Assembly (NCBI RefSeq): GCF_015062985.1
Contig: NZ_SUTI01000001.1
Location: 81,900-145,899, forward strand
DNA: 64,000 nt
Direction of reading: 5' to 3'
From: Methanobrevibacter sp.
Lineage (GTDB): Archaea > Methanobacteriota > Methanobacteria > Methanobacteriales > Methanobacteriaceae
Shown: piece after piece, positions 36,192 to 46,500 of the stretch
How positions within the stretch are numbered: position 1 is the stretch's first letter
How the letters are laid out: the number at the start of each line of letters is the position of its first letter
Notes under the pieces: model-generated
Databases searched by the model: none
The model's input: only the letters and a program-made list of their open reading frames with translations
Told to the model about the DNA's origin: nothing
Program-made: the position numbers and the translations under genes

Positions 36192-38816
36192 TCATTTTTT
36201 AAGAATTTGTTTTTTGAGCTCTTCAACATCATAATCTTTCTTATTGATCTTACCCAAAGAACTTCTGTTGGTGGTCATTCGATGGAATTGCCTAAGATTA
36301 ACCTCTTTCACTTCATTCTTATTATTCTTAGAATCATCTTCATCATCTTCTTCATCATCCTCCTTATTATCTAAATTAAATACACCAAGAGTTATTATGC
36401 CATTTTTTAACCATATATCAACATCTTTTCTTGTATACAACTCTTTATTGCTTCTAATCAAACTTTCTATAGATGCATTATCATTATCCAATTTTTCCTG
36501 CATAGGAATTGCACTAGGCTTCACATATGCCTTATGGAAAACCTCATAAAATTCCTTATATTCCTCATCTCCATCACGACCCTTAAAGTACCATTCGTAT
36601 ATCTCCTCAACGCTACATCTCGCTTTACTCGCAGCAACATTTGATGTTTTTTTATTTTTAACTGTGTCAAGAACAATATTGAATTTAATTAACCTTAATA
36701 ATCTCTCCAAATCATCTTTACATTCAACATATTCCTCTTCGCTTAATTGAGATTCCTTCATTGCGATTTTATGGTTTTTTCCTTTATCCTTGAGATATAC
36801 ATAGGTTCTCTTTTTAATTTCTAAAAATTCGTTATAAAAATCAGTGAATCTTTCATCTCCTGATTTGCCTAATTCATAATATTTATTTAACTCATTATTA
36901 TTCAAATCTGATGATTCTAGTGCTTTTCTAATCGGTTTGGATTCAACCACCTTTAAAAACTTAGATAATTTTTTCGGAATGATTTTAGATTCATAATATT
37001 CAAATAATGGTCCATACATTCCAGACCCGCGTTCACCCAAATCAATATAGCCAGTTATTGCTTCAACTTTGATTCCGACAGTTTTAGCGATTTCATCCAA
37101 TGGTTTATTTTGTTTAAAGCCCTTAATAATCAAATCGACAGTGACCTTCATATTCTCATCTTTAAAATAAGAATAAGCAGATCTTGAAAGCCAACGCTGC
37201 AAATAGATATCTTTAATGCCAACCCTTTTAATTGCTTCATCATTGGTTTTGCCCAATCGCCTTTGAGTTAAATATTTATCCATTAAAATTCTTGTTGATT
37301 TTATGTAAAATTGGGAATTGATATCTGCATTTTCATAAAAGTCATAAAAATCTTCAACAGTTAATTTAGCTTTTGAACATGCTATTTTCAAATCAAAATT
37401 AAATAGATATTTAATAAATTCCTTTTTCCTAGAATTTATCTCCTGATTTCTTAATTTTGAAAAGTCATTATCCTTAAAATCTGAAAATTTAATGAGATTT
37501 TCATATTCTGTTGGTGTGACACCAGCATATTCAATCACTTCAGGCTTGGTTTTACCGTCTTTAATCGCTTGGGACAACAGATCAATTTTTATTTCTTTTA
37601 GCTTTCTTTCGAAATTTCCATCATATCTAATCCAAAAGTCATAAACCTCATCTGAAACATTCAAATTATTTCTTATTTCATCTTCAAGTATACCTTGCCT
37701 TGCTAAATTCAGATACTCTTCAATTAACAAATTATTAAATACTTTAAAGGATTCATTATATTGGCCTCTTTGATAATAACCTAAATTAATTTCATACCAC
37801 CGTTTAAGTTGCTCTTGGGTAATGGTAGAGTAATCAATGCTTTTCCAAATATCCCGATTAGTTAGAAGATAATTTTCAAAAATATATTTAATCTCACGAT
37901 TGACAATTTTGTAAAATTGATAAAAAGCTTTTTCCCTTCGGCTTCCAAGCTTATACTCGCGGGTCTGCTTTATCTCAGAAGGGGTTAATTTATTCTCCCT
38001 AAATTTAGTAATTAGTTCGCAAACAGAAATATAATTATCTATTTTAGTCAGATATTCATCAAGATGCATATTATTAAATCCAATGTTAATACCTTTGACT
38101 TCTAGCATCTTTTCTCGAACCATTGAGCTTACCAATTGATTGACATAACCTTCAGGTATGCCATAATCAATAAGATCCTGCTTTTTGAATTGTGAATTCT
38201 TACCGAAATGATTTCTAATTGATATGAAATTATTGGCATTATCCATAATGCGATTGCATTTTTCACAGCATAGGGAATAACTGGAATGATTAGGTTCACC
38301 ACATACAATACAGTAATCATAGTCAATATCAATCACTTCAGAAAAATCAGGAATTTCAATCAAATCCAACTCCCTTTCAGAAGTGTCTATTTCAATAGGC
38401 TTAAAGTCAGGAACTCCTTCAGATTTCTCAAAATCCGGATTGAAATCAACATATAATTTTTTAGCAATATAAAACAACTTTTTATGCAATTGCTTGACAA
38501 TCATAAGTTCGCTTCTTTCCATTTCTTCAATATCATCATGAAGGCGGTTTCTTAGCTGATATGCCTCATAGATCTTATCCTTAAAGCCATACTTAATCTT
38601 GCCTTCTCTGTAAACTGCATCCAACTGATAGTAAAAATCTTTCCGTGAGTTAAATTTTTGACCAATTTCTGCCATCAGCAATTCCAATACGCGCTGTAAA
38701 AACGGTGTTGCATACTTTTGAACCGCACCGGGTGAATTCTTAACGCTTTCTTCAATCTTAATGGCAGATTTATATAATTTTTTATCGTAATCCTTTAAAA
38801 AATCAAAGTTAGACAC
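36192..38816 (-). CDS. Large protein: DUF4145-like domain, zinc ribbon and HTH-like repeats
   Basis: 874 aa, GTG start with AGGTGT before it. Residues 1-130: helical DUF4145-like domain (TPFLQRVLELLMAEI...YEAYQLRNRLHDD). Residues about 168-190: zinc ribbon CIVCGEPNH...CCEKC. Residues 240-830: about eight copies of an HTH-like module (pattern R/K-hydrophobic-x-E-A/V-x-x-x-G-[IV]-...-Y-x-x-W/F, for example KPEVIEYAGVTPTEYENLIKFSD, NDEAIKRVGIKDIYLQRWLSRS), spacing about 65-70. It ends basic. Function unknown; it looks like a multivalent DNA or protein scaffold. Confidence 0.65.
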   Translation of the reverse strand: MSNFDFLKDYDKKLYKSAIKIEESVKNSPGAVQKYATPFLQRVLELLMAEIGQKFNSRKDFYYQLDAVYREGKIKYGFKDKIYEAYQLRNRLHDDIEEMERSELMIVKQLHKKLFYIAKKLYVDFNPDFEKSEGVPDFKPIEIDTSERELDLIEIPDFSEVIDIDYDYCIVCGEPNHSSYSLCCEKCNRIMDNANNFISIRNHFGKNSQFKKQDLIDYGIPEGYVNQLVSSMVREKMLEVKGINIGFNNMHLDEYLTKIDNYISVCELITKFRENKLTPSEIKQTREYKLGSRREKAFYQFYKIVNREIKYIFENYLLTNRDIWKSIDYSTITQEQLKRWYEINLGYYQRGQYNESFKVFNNLLIEEYLNLARQGILEDEIRNNLNVSDEVYDFWIRYDGNFERKLKEIKIDLLSQAIKDGKTKPEVIEYAGVTPTEYENLIKFSDFKDNDFSKLRNQEINSRKKEFIKYLFNFDLKIACSKAKLTVEDFYDFYENADINSQFYIKSTRILMDKYLTQRRLGKTNDEAIKRVGIKDIYLQRWLSRSAYSYFKDENMKVTVDLIIKGFKQNKPLDEIAKTVGIKVEAITGYIDLGERGSGMYGPLFEYYESKIIPKKLSKFLKVVESKPIRKALESSDLNNNELNKYYELGKSGDERFTDFYNEFLEIKKRTYVYLKDKGKNHKIAMKESQLSEEEYVECKDDLERLLRLIKFNIVLDTVKNKKTSNVAASKARCSVEEIYEWYFKGRDGDEEYKEFYEVFHKAYVKPSAIPMQEKLDNDNASIESLIRSNKELYTRKDVDIWLKNGIITLGVFNLDNKEDDEEDDEDDSKNNKNEVKEVNLRQFHRMTTNRSSLGKINKKDYDVEELKKQILKK

Positions 38817-38910
38817 AGTTTACACCTCCGTATAAATATTGTGTTAATATCTTATTTATAAATTATGAATGTTTAAATATGAGCAAAAGCATATAAATTA
38901 TCAAGGTGAA
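38817..38910. promoter_or_regulatory. Divergent promoter region
   Basis: Between two divergent genes. On the plus strand tttataaatta (38855-38864) is a TATA-like box and AAGGTGA (38903-38909) is a Shine-Dalgarno, so the plus gene starts at ATG 38911 or 38914 rather than 38869. Confidence 0.5.
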
Positions 38911-39327
38911 ATGATGGGAGAGGCTTTTAGAGATTTCTACGACACATTAGTTGAAAACCTGGAAACATATGCCGGTGAATATGAATCATTTATTGACTAT
39001 GGACCATGTTTATTCAAGTTATTATGCGATTTGCTCAACTGCGATATTGATCACTCTTTAAAGTTGCCAATTTGCGGTGCTATTGCTTATTATGTAACTC
39101 CCGACGATGTTATCCCTGAAAATATATATGGTCCCTATGGCTACATCGATGATATATACTTATCAAGCTACGTTTTGAAATTAGTGGCTTCCAAACATGG
39201 ATATGAATTGATTCAAGAGAGAAGCACACCTGAAATCGAAAACATACTCGATGAATGTGAATCAAAATCCCTTGAAATACTCAATGACGATGAAATTAAA
39301 AATATTTTGAATTATATTGGGCTTTAA
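38911..39327 (+). CDS. DUF1232 (YkvA-type) protein
   Basis: 138 aa from ATG 38911 (38914 is equally possible); the longer frame from ATG 38869 lacks a ribosome site. The core AIAYYVTPDDVIPENIYGPYGYIDDIYLSSYVLKLV matches DUF1232, a small helical, probably membrane-associated domain of unknown biochemical role. It ends 4 nt inside the opposite SseB-like gene. It is the only plus-strand gene for 30 kb. Confidence 0.72.
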   Translation: MMGEAFRDFYDTLVENLETYAGEYESFIDYGPCLFKLLCDLLNCDIDHSLKLPICGAIAYYVTPDDVIPENIYGPYGYIDDIYLSSYVLKLVASKHGYELIQERSTPEIENILDECESKSLEILNDDEIKNILNYIGL

Positions 39328-40154
39328 AGTTTAAATGCCCAATCTTCTGCTTTTGCATACTTATCATCATCATAATTTTCCTTAAAATCATCAAAGTTTA
39401 ACAGCAATGAATTTCTATCAACATAATTATCTGAATCAATTAAAATCCCATTATAATCACATCTTATTATTGCTTCAATGATATTTCTCAGATTAACAAC
39501 CTGCATATGGGTGTAATGCTCTTTTTTAATTTTATCTTTACTTGTGAAAAGTTCTAGATAATTATTTTTTGTCAAAATTAATTGAGATTCAATGCCTTTT
39601 AAATCAACGATTTCCTCTGGGCTTTTAAGAATGCATGGAGAAAATAATATGGAGTTTGCCATTTTTTTAAATAATATTCTATCTTCATGAACTGCTGATG
39701 GATCATTTAAAAATTCTGCCAAATCCCTGTTGGTGAATTTATCGGCAAATAGTCTTAAATCAGACATCCCATATGTTCTTTGTGTAAAGTTCATTGGAAA
39801 ATAAGGTGTTTTAGGCTTTCCGATGAATCCCATCAAATCAATTTCTATATGCTCTGTGAGGGGATTGACAGTCAGTTGCATGCCTGATTCAAGATAATGA
39901 TCAAAATCATGCCATTTAGGACTTATGTTTTCATCTGACCCAAACATCTTTTTGTACTCATCCATATCTGTGAAAAGTGGAATGAATTTTTCATCTCCAT
40001 CCATTGCAAAAATTAGATTTTCTTCAACAGTTGGTGCGATGAATGTTGAATAATTTATCTCTTCCATATAGATGCTGTAATAGTCATAATCACCATCATT
40101 GTATTTATCATGTGCATTTAAAAAATGCTTATGAGAAATATAGTCCAAAATCAA
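39324..40154 (-). CDS. Tandem SseB-like domain protein (copy 4, divergent)
   Basis: 276 aa, TTG start after AAGGAGG. Start MILDYISHKHFLNAH parallels the starts of other copies (ITHKHLRN). Landmarks: IPLFTDMDEYKKMF, then a lost DGxIxNP in unit 1, linker FTNRDLAEFLNDP, LFTSKDKI, HYTHMQVVNL, CDYNGILIDSDNYVDRNSLLLNF. It is A+T-rich, in keeping with its island. It follows a 23-residue ORF. Confidence 0.68.
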   Translation of the reverse strand: MILDYISHKHFLNAHDKYNDGDYDYYSIYMEEINYSTFIAPTVEENLIFAMDGDEKFIPLFTDMDEYKKMFGSDENISPKWHDFDHYLESGMQLTVNPLTEHIEIDLMGFIGKPKTPYFPMNFTQRTYGMSDLRLFADKFTNRDLAEFLNDPSAVHEDRILFKKMANSILFSPCILKSPEEIVDLKGIESQLILTKNNYLELFTSKDKIKKEHYTHMQVVNLRNIIEAIIRCDYNGILIDSDNYVDRNSLLLNFDDFKENYDDDKYAKAEDWAFKL

Positions 40155-40155
40155 C

Positions 40156-40227
40156 TTAAATTCCTCCTTCGGTTAAAATTCCTTGAGCAAACACTCTAAT
40201 TTGATTAAAATTTACATTTATGGTCAT
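40156..40227 (-). CDS. 23-residue small ORF ahead of SseB copy 4
   Basis: ATG 40227 follows a strong TTGGAGGA site (4-5 nt spacing). The peptide (MTINVNFNQIRVFAQGILTEGGI) is too long to be chance given the site, but very short. Its last codons (GAAGGAGGA) supply the Shine-Dalgarno for the TTG start one base later, so it may be a leader that couples translation. Alternatively just a remnant. Confidence 0.4.
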   Translation of the reverse strand: MTINVNFNQIRVFAQGILTEGGI

Positions 40228-40248
40228 GGTTGTTCCTCCAATTTGGTT

Positions 40249-40899
40249 TTAATAATAATTTATTCCACAAAGATTTTCATCAGGACCTTCCGGATAGTCA
40301 TAGCAGTCGAGATAATCACAAAATCCATTATCATTAGGCATATAATCTAAATATGCACATCCGCAAGGTTGTGATGTGAATTGGCTTTCTTTGAGATAAA
40401 AAAGTTTCCAAAACATATCCTCTTCATATTGATCATATTCATAATCTTCATATTCGGGTTCATATTTATAATCATAATCATAGCCATTTATCTCAATGAA
40501 TTTATCTTCTTCCATAGCAGCAATTTGCACTTCAAAAAAATCATTTAAAGCAAAATAATCCAGAACAATTTCAGAATGATTTAATTCATATTCTTCTCGC
40601 TCTTTAATCAGTTTTTTATCACGTTCTTTCATGATTAAATCATTATATTCAAAAGGATAATCCAAATCAAAATCTTCTGAATCGTCATGCATTAATTCAT
40701 AATCATCAATTTGAATTTCATATTGCCTAATTGAAGAGTCGATTTCATCGCATGGAGAATATGGCTCCATTGATAGAAATTTTTCTTCATATGATTCTCT
40801 TTCTTCAATCATTTTTTCAAAGCGTAAAAATTCAATGTCATCCATGAAATCTTCATTTAATTCAAATTCATTATACCTATCCATAGTGATGGTCTCCAT
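40249..40899 (-). CDS. Acidic hypothetical protein
   Basis: 216 aa, very rich in Asp/Glu/Tyr (DYDYKYEPEYEDYEYDQYEED), with a Cys/Pro-rich tail (QPCGCAYLDY...CDYLDCYDYPEGPDENLCG). The next in-frame ATG at 40884 is also plausible (GGAG 9 nt before). No domain recognised. Strong negative charge might mimic nucleic acid. Confidence 0.55.
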   Translation of the reverse strand: METITMDRYNEFELNEDFMDDIEFLRFEKMIEERESYEEKFLSMEPYSPCDEIDSSIRQYEIQIDDYELMHDDSEDFDLDYPFEYNDLIMKERDKKLIKEREEYELNHSEIVLDYFALNDFFEVQIAAMEEDKFIEINGYDYDYKYEPEYEDYEYDQYEEDMFWKLFYLKESQFTSQPCGCAYLDYMPNDNGFCDYLDCYDYPEGPDENLCGINYY

Positions 40900-41002
40900 T
40901 ATTTGTTGGTTAGATACATATTTTCCGTTGTATCATTAAATGTAAGTTGGATGTTATATATAAAGTTTTTGATTATAATTATCAAATAAAATTTTTTATT
41001 AT

Positions 41003-43477
41003 TTAAGATAATCCATTTTTTAAAAATACCCTATTATATAATTCACTGTCAATTAAAGATTTATTTTTCTCTAAAAGAAATTTTAAATTATCTTTGCAAG
41101 TATCACAATTATAAATTTGATCATTATGGAGAGCTAGCTCACATAATTTCTTCATTTGCAAATCAGTGAATTCTGATGCATAATTTTTTAAAAATCCTAA
41201 AATATGCCTGGCAGTTGAAAAACCAAAAGTAAGTTTTCTTAATTCATTTAATTTATAATCAATTATCATCTGATAAATATACTTTGTTATACTTTCATCA
41301 AAAACATCTATATTTTTTATTAAAAAGTTCATAAAATTCTCATCAAAATATGAAACTAAATTATTTTCAATAATCTTTTCACATAATGTGTTGATTTGAT
41401 CTTCAGTAAACCATTTAGAATAGGCATTTAAGTCAAAAAATAATTGTGAATTGATTAAATCATTATTAGATCCATCTAATAATTTGATTCTACTATCAAT
41501 AAAATCTTTATAAAATTTTTCATGATTAAAATTTCCTAATTTATCAGTATTAAAATCAAAAATATATTTTAGGTCAGATGAAAAATTACAAATATTAACA
41601 TTATCAATAACAATCTGGGATAATTTATTTAATTGTTTTTCATTGAATTTATTTGATAAATCTTTTAAATCATGCGTAATCTCTTTAGAATTAAATTTGG
41701 AATTTAAATTATTTAAAGTTTGAATTTTGATGTTAATAAGATTAGAACATAATTCTTCATAATATTCAAAATTGTTTTCTTTTAAAATATATGTGAAATC
41801 CTTGACAAAACTACATAAATTCACATTTTTGATTACTGTTTCACTTAAATTATTTAACTGACCTTTTGAAAAATTTGTGGTATATGATTTTAAATATCCA
41901 AATATATTAAATACTTCTTCACAATTTAAATTAGGATTATCTAATTTATTAATTCCTAAATCAATAATTTTTTTATAATTGATATCAAAATTATCCTCAT
42001 TAACCTTTAGAATATTATTAAATTGATTATAATCTTCAAAAATGTATTCTCTTTCAATAACACAATTAGACAAGATAGTTATTTGTTCTTTACTAAATTT
42101 ATCGGCATATTCACATAAATCATTAAATATTAATTGTCGGTCATTGAAATCCAAATCAGTATTGTCTAATTTTTCAATACGAATATTTATAAACTTTTCA
42201 TAGAATTCATCGAAAAAATTTAAACTAAATTTCTCTTTATTTATTTCCAAAATATAATTTAGTTCATTAAAATACTTAGAAATATTACATTTAAAAATAG
42301 CATAGTTACATAAATCTGTTAACTGTTTTTTGTTAAATTTATCAGCATATTCTTTTAAATCATTAAATAATTCATATTCCCATATAAAACTGTTATTATT
42401 TAATTTTTGAATATGATTATCAATCAAATCATTATAAAATTCATCAAAAAATTTAGAATCAATATTGTTTTTATTAACCCTTAAAATATGATTGAAATCA
42501 TCAGAATAATAGGAAATATTGTTTTCCTTAACTAACATATTACGTAATTCAATTAGTTGGTTTTTAGTAAATTTATTAGCATACTCCTTCAAATATGAAA
42601 ACATGTCATCTATTGAATAATTATCCCCTTTACAATTTTCCAGTATACTATCAACTATTTTTTCATAATTTTCATCATAAAATGTATCATCAAAGTAATT
42701 ATTATTCAAATCAAGAATTTCATTAAAATATTTAGCATAATGATTCATTTTAGGATTTTTAATCATTATTTCACATAATCTAACTATCTGATTTTCATTA
42801 AATTTATCACCATACTCACTTAAATAATTAAAAATTTCCTTAGGAAATTTAGGATTACTTAATTCCAAAGTATTTAATTTATTCATTATAGTTTTTTGGT
42901 GAATCTTTAAATTTCGTTTATCTGATTCTTTTGCTAAATCATAATTAAAAATATATAAAATTTCATTATTTTCTTTAATTTTAAATTTTAATTCTTCAAG
43001 ATATTTAGAATTAAATGATATTTCATTTATTGGATTAGAATAAATCCAATAATATTCATCATCTTCAACTTCCTCAATAAATAAATAACCAGTATTTTTT
43101 CCGAAATTGCTTAAACTAAACCAATTTTCATAAATATCCTTAGAGATATTTTCAAGTTTAATAATATCCTCAATAGTTTTGCCATTTTTATAATAATTTA
43201 GAATAATATTAATTATCTCTTTTTTATAGCAATCAATTTCTGATTTAAATTTATATTCATATCCTTTTTCTTCATATTTCTCAAGTTCTTCAATTTCTTT
43301 ATCGCATTTTCGTTGTAATGATAAATCATGACGACGACGCGCATTGTCTCTCTCATCTTTGAGTTCATTAATTTTTAATCTAATTCTAAATTTTCTTCTG
43401 GCTGCATTCTTAGGTTCTTCTTCAAGTTGAATACTGATTTTTTCAATTTCATCGTATAATTCGTTTAGCTTATTCAT
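41003..43477 (-). CDS. Helical-repeat solenoid protein with coiled-coil/HTH-like head
   Basis: 824 aa, very A+T-rich. Residues 1-85 form a coiled coil; about 88-125 is an HTH-like module (YKNGKTIEDIIKLENISKDIYENWFSL) of the type repeated in the 36192 gene. The rest is about eight or nine imperfect repeats of about 80 residues with landmark Y-[AS]-x-x-F-[ST]-x-x-Q-[LI]-x-x-L-C followed by N-x-I/L-K/E-x-N, an all-helical array. Role unknown; repeat scaffolds of this kind often bind nucleic acid or protein. Confidence 0.65.
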   Translation of the reverse strand: MNKLNELYDEIEKISIQLEEEPKNAARRKFRIRLKINELKDERDNARRRHDLSLQRKCDKEIEELEKYEEKGYEYKFKSEIDCYKKEIINIILNYYKNGKTIEDIIKLENISKDIYENWFSLSNFGKNTGYLFIEEVEDDEYYWIYSNPINEISFNSKYLEELKFKIKENNEILYIFNYDLAKESDKRNLKIHQKTIMNKLNTLELSNPKFPKEIFNYLSEYGDKFNENQIVRLCEIMIKNPKMNHYAKYFNEILDLNNNYFDDTFYDENYEKIVDSILENCKGDNYSIDDMFSYLKEYANKFTKNQLIELRNMLVKENNISYYSDDFNHILRVNKNNIDSKFFDEFYNDLIDNHIQKLNNNSFIWEYELFNDLKEYADKFNKKQLTDLCNYAIFKCNISKYFNELNYILEINKEKFSLNFFDEFYEKFINIRIEKLDNTDLDFNDRQLIFNDLCEYADKFSKEQITILSNCVIEREYIFEDYNQFNNILKVNEDNFDINYKKIIDLGINKLDNPNLNCEEVFNIFGYLKSYTTNFSKGQLNNLSETVIKNVNLCSFVKDFTYILKENNFEYYEELCSNLINIKIQTLNNLNSKFNSKEITHDLKDLSNKFNEKQLNKLSQIVIDNVNICNFSSDLKYIFDFNTDKLGNFNHEKFYKDFIDSRIKLLDGSNNDLINSQLFFDLNAYSKWFTEDQINTLCEKIIENNLVSYFDENFMNFLIKNIDVFDESITKYIYQMIIDYKLNELRKLTFGFSTARHILGFLKNYASEFTDLQMKKLCELALHNDQIYNCDTCKDNLKFLLEKNKSLIDSELYNRVFLKNGLS

Positions 43478-43544
43478 AAAAATCTTTAATGCAATTAATT
43501 TATTAATATATGGTCAAATATCGTTTTTAAAATTTATAATAACT

Positions 43545-46500
43545 TTAATTATTATTACAAAATTTATTATGCTCGCAATAATCACAGTTGCTTTTCTTAT
43601 CAAATTTTTGATCTAATATCTTTGAGGTTATCTTCTCTAATTCTTTTAATCCAAATTTTTCATATGTATCTTTAATATCAAATGTTTTTATTGAATTGTG
43701 ATTTAGTGAATGTAATATTATAGAATTCAATTGTTTATCCTTAAATTCCAAATCATCTTTTAATGAAGAATAATAAAAGTGTAAGATCATCTCATAATAA
43801 TCCATATCAAATATTTTTTCATCGGAACCAATAAATTTAACAATGGAACATCCACCATTTTCATCTTTTACAATTAAATCAATTGTACCAAATACATCAC
43901 AATTATTCAGATGTTTTAATACCGGATATTCATTTTTTAATATATCATATTTCTTTCCAAATTGGTTCCAATAATTAAGAACATTAGAAATAATTGTTTT
44001 ATCTTCTTCAAACTGACTAATACTATGGTAATTAAGAATTGTGTTTATCTTCAATTTAATATCATCTTCAGTTAAATTTTTTTGAGAGTGAATGCTGTTT
44101 AATAACCTATGTAAAACCATTTCCACATGATTATCATCACTTACTTCAACTGCAAAATTTAAGTCATTAGAAATATAATAGTTGTATGGGCAAACAAGGT
44201 AATTATTTATAATATCTTCAAAATATAGTTCAGGAATTCCAGTAATTGAAGAAGATGAATTTGAAGATTCAACTGCAGGTATTGTATTCACATTGTTCAA
44301 ATTTAAATTTTTTATAGTAACATTTTCATTTTTTTTCATGTCAATTAAACATTGTGGTTTAAAGTAATTTGAAGATAAAATTAAAATTTCCTTTGCTCTT
44401 GAAGCAGCTACATATATCATTTTCATTTCTTCCAAATTATGTTGTGTCTTTTCTTCGGAAATATCTTTAGGTTTATACCTCAAAAATTCTATATTCGTAT
44501 GCCAAAGTCCTGTTTTATATTCCCTTGGAAAATCACCATCACTTAATGAAGCAACAAAAACGATTGGATATTCTAAACCTTTAGATTTATGAACTGTCAT
44601 GACATGAACTTCATCTTCAAAAGTTTCAGTTTCATCAATATATGAACTATATGATTGCAAAACACCATTTAAATAGTTAAATAAACCCACATAATCATTT
44701 GAACCCATAATTTTTTCATAATCTTTAATTAATCTAGAAACCATACTCAAATTCTTTAAAATTTTTATTGATTCGGAAGTATTTTGAATAGAAATTTTAT
44801 CTATATATCCATTTAACTTTAGTAACTGCTTGTAAACTTCTAATGATGTAGGTTTATACATATTTTGACCAAACATCTTAGATTTGATATCTTTTAATTT
44901 TAAAAAGAAATTTATATCATTTTGATTTGAGATTCCTAATTTAATTAAATCAAAATCATCTAAATCAGACAAATCATATGAATTAGTATTAGAAACAACT
45001 TCTTTAATGAAAGTTATATCTTTATTAAAAACTTTTTTATAAGAATATAAAGACTTATCGATATTGAAAGCATATTCAACAACATTTTTTTCAAAATTTG
45101 ACTGAATATTCTTCAGGACATGTTTTGTTTCATCAGATAAACCAAAAAATTCATCATTATAATCAGAAGCAAATCCCTCAAAATTTAAAAAAACATCTGA
45201 TCTATAAATAAAACTGGTTTTATCATAAGGCATTAAATACCATAACAATAACAAAATTGATTTTATTTCATTTTGTTCTAATAAATCTTTATTTCCTTTT
45301 AAGTAAAAAGGTATATTATTTTCTCTAAGAACATTACTAAAGTCCATTGCTTGCTCATTTGTTCTAAATAAAACTCCAATATCACTATATTTTTTAATTT
45401 TCTTATCATCATGCAAGCTTTTTATAATCTTAACAATATTTTCATATTCATTAGAAAACCCATTACTTAAATAGTATATTGGGGTTTTATATTGTTTTTT
45501 TGCCTTTAATTTTTTAGGGACATTACGTTTACCTTTTATAAATTCTTCATTAAAATCAACAATATCTGATGTTGACCTATAATTAGTATGCAATTCAACA
45601 TATTCAATGTTTTCACGATTTTCAATATCAGTTATCCGGTCAAAATAGCAAGGTCTAGCACCTCTCCAACCATAAATACTTTGGTCTGAATCTCCAACTA
45701 TTGTAAATGAATCTGAATTTTCATTCAATTTTTTGTAAATTTGCATTAAATGATGATTTGTATCTTGAAATTCATCAATTAAAATGTTTTTATACGGAAT
45801 TTCTACACGACATAGAATTTCATAAGTTTTTTGAAGGATTGTATTATCATCACATGTTTTATATTTTTCTAATAAATCATTGTATTTTGGATATGATTCT
45901 ACAATTGCTATCCATTTTGCATGATAATGAGAATTTCTCCATCCCGCATCATTAATTTGATTAAATGTTGGAAAAGTACCATATTCTTCCTGAAAATTTT
46001 TGACAAAATCTTTATATTCCCATTTAATTTTTCTACCGTTTCTACGTCTTAACTCATCAGCAAAATCTTCGGCTACTAATCCAAAGTTAAAATATCCATC
46101 ATATAATCTAGTAATTAATGATACATCTGAATCATGAGTTTGTGAAAAACCTGTAAATCCTAATTCTTCTCTGTGTTTATTTAAAAATAGGCTTCTTTCA
46201 CCATATCTTTCTAAATAATTATAAGGTATTATTTCATAATTTGCAATAACATATCTACAAAAAGCATGAACTGTACTAATTCTAATTTGATTAATGATTT
46301 CAATATCTAAATCAGTTTCATTTTTTAATCTATTTCTCAATTCATTAGTTGCTTCATTGGTAAATGTTATAACTAATATTGTTGACGGATCAACACCATT
46401 TTTAACTAAAAATCTAACACGTTCAATTATCACTCTTGTTTTACCAGAACCCGGACCTGCATTAATTACTAATGGTTTATCTCCCATATAAGTTACAGCA

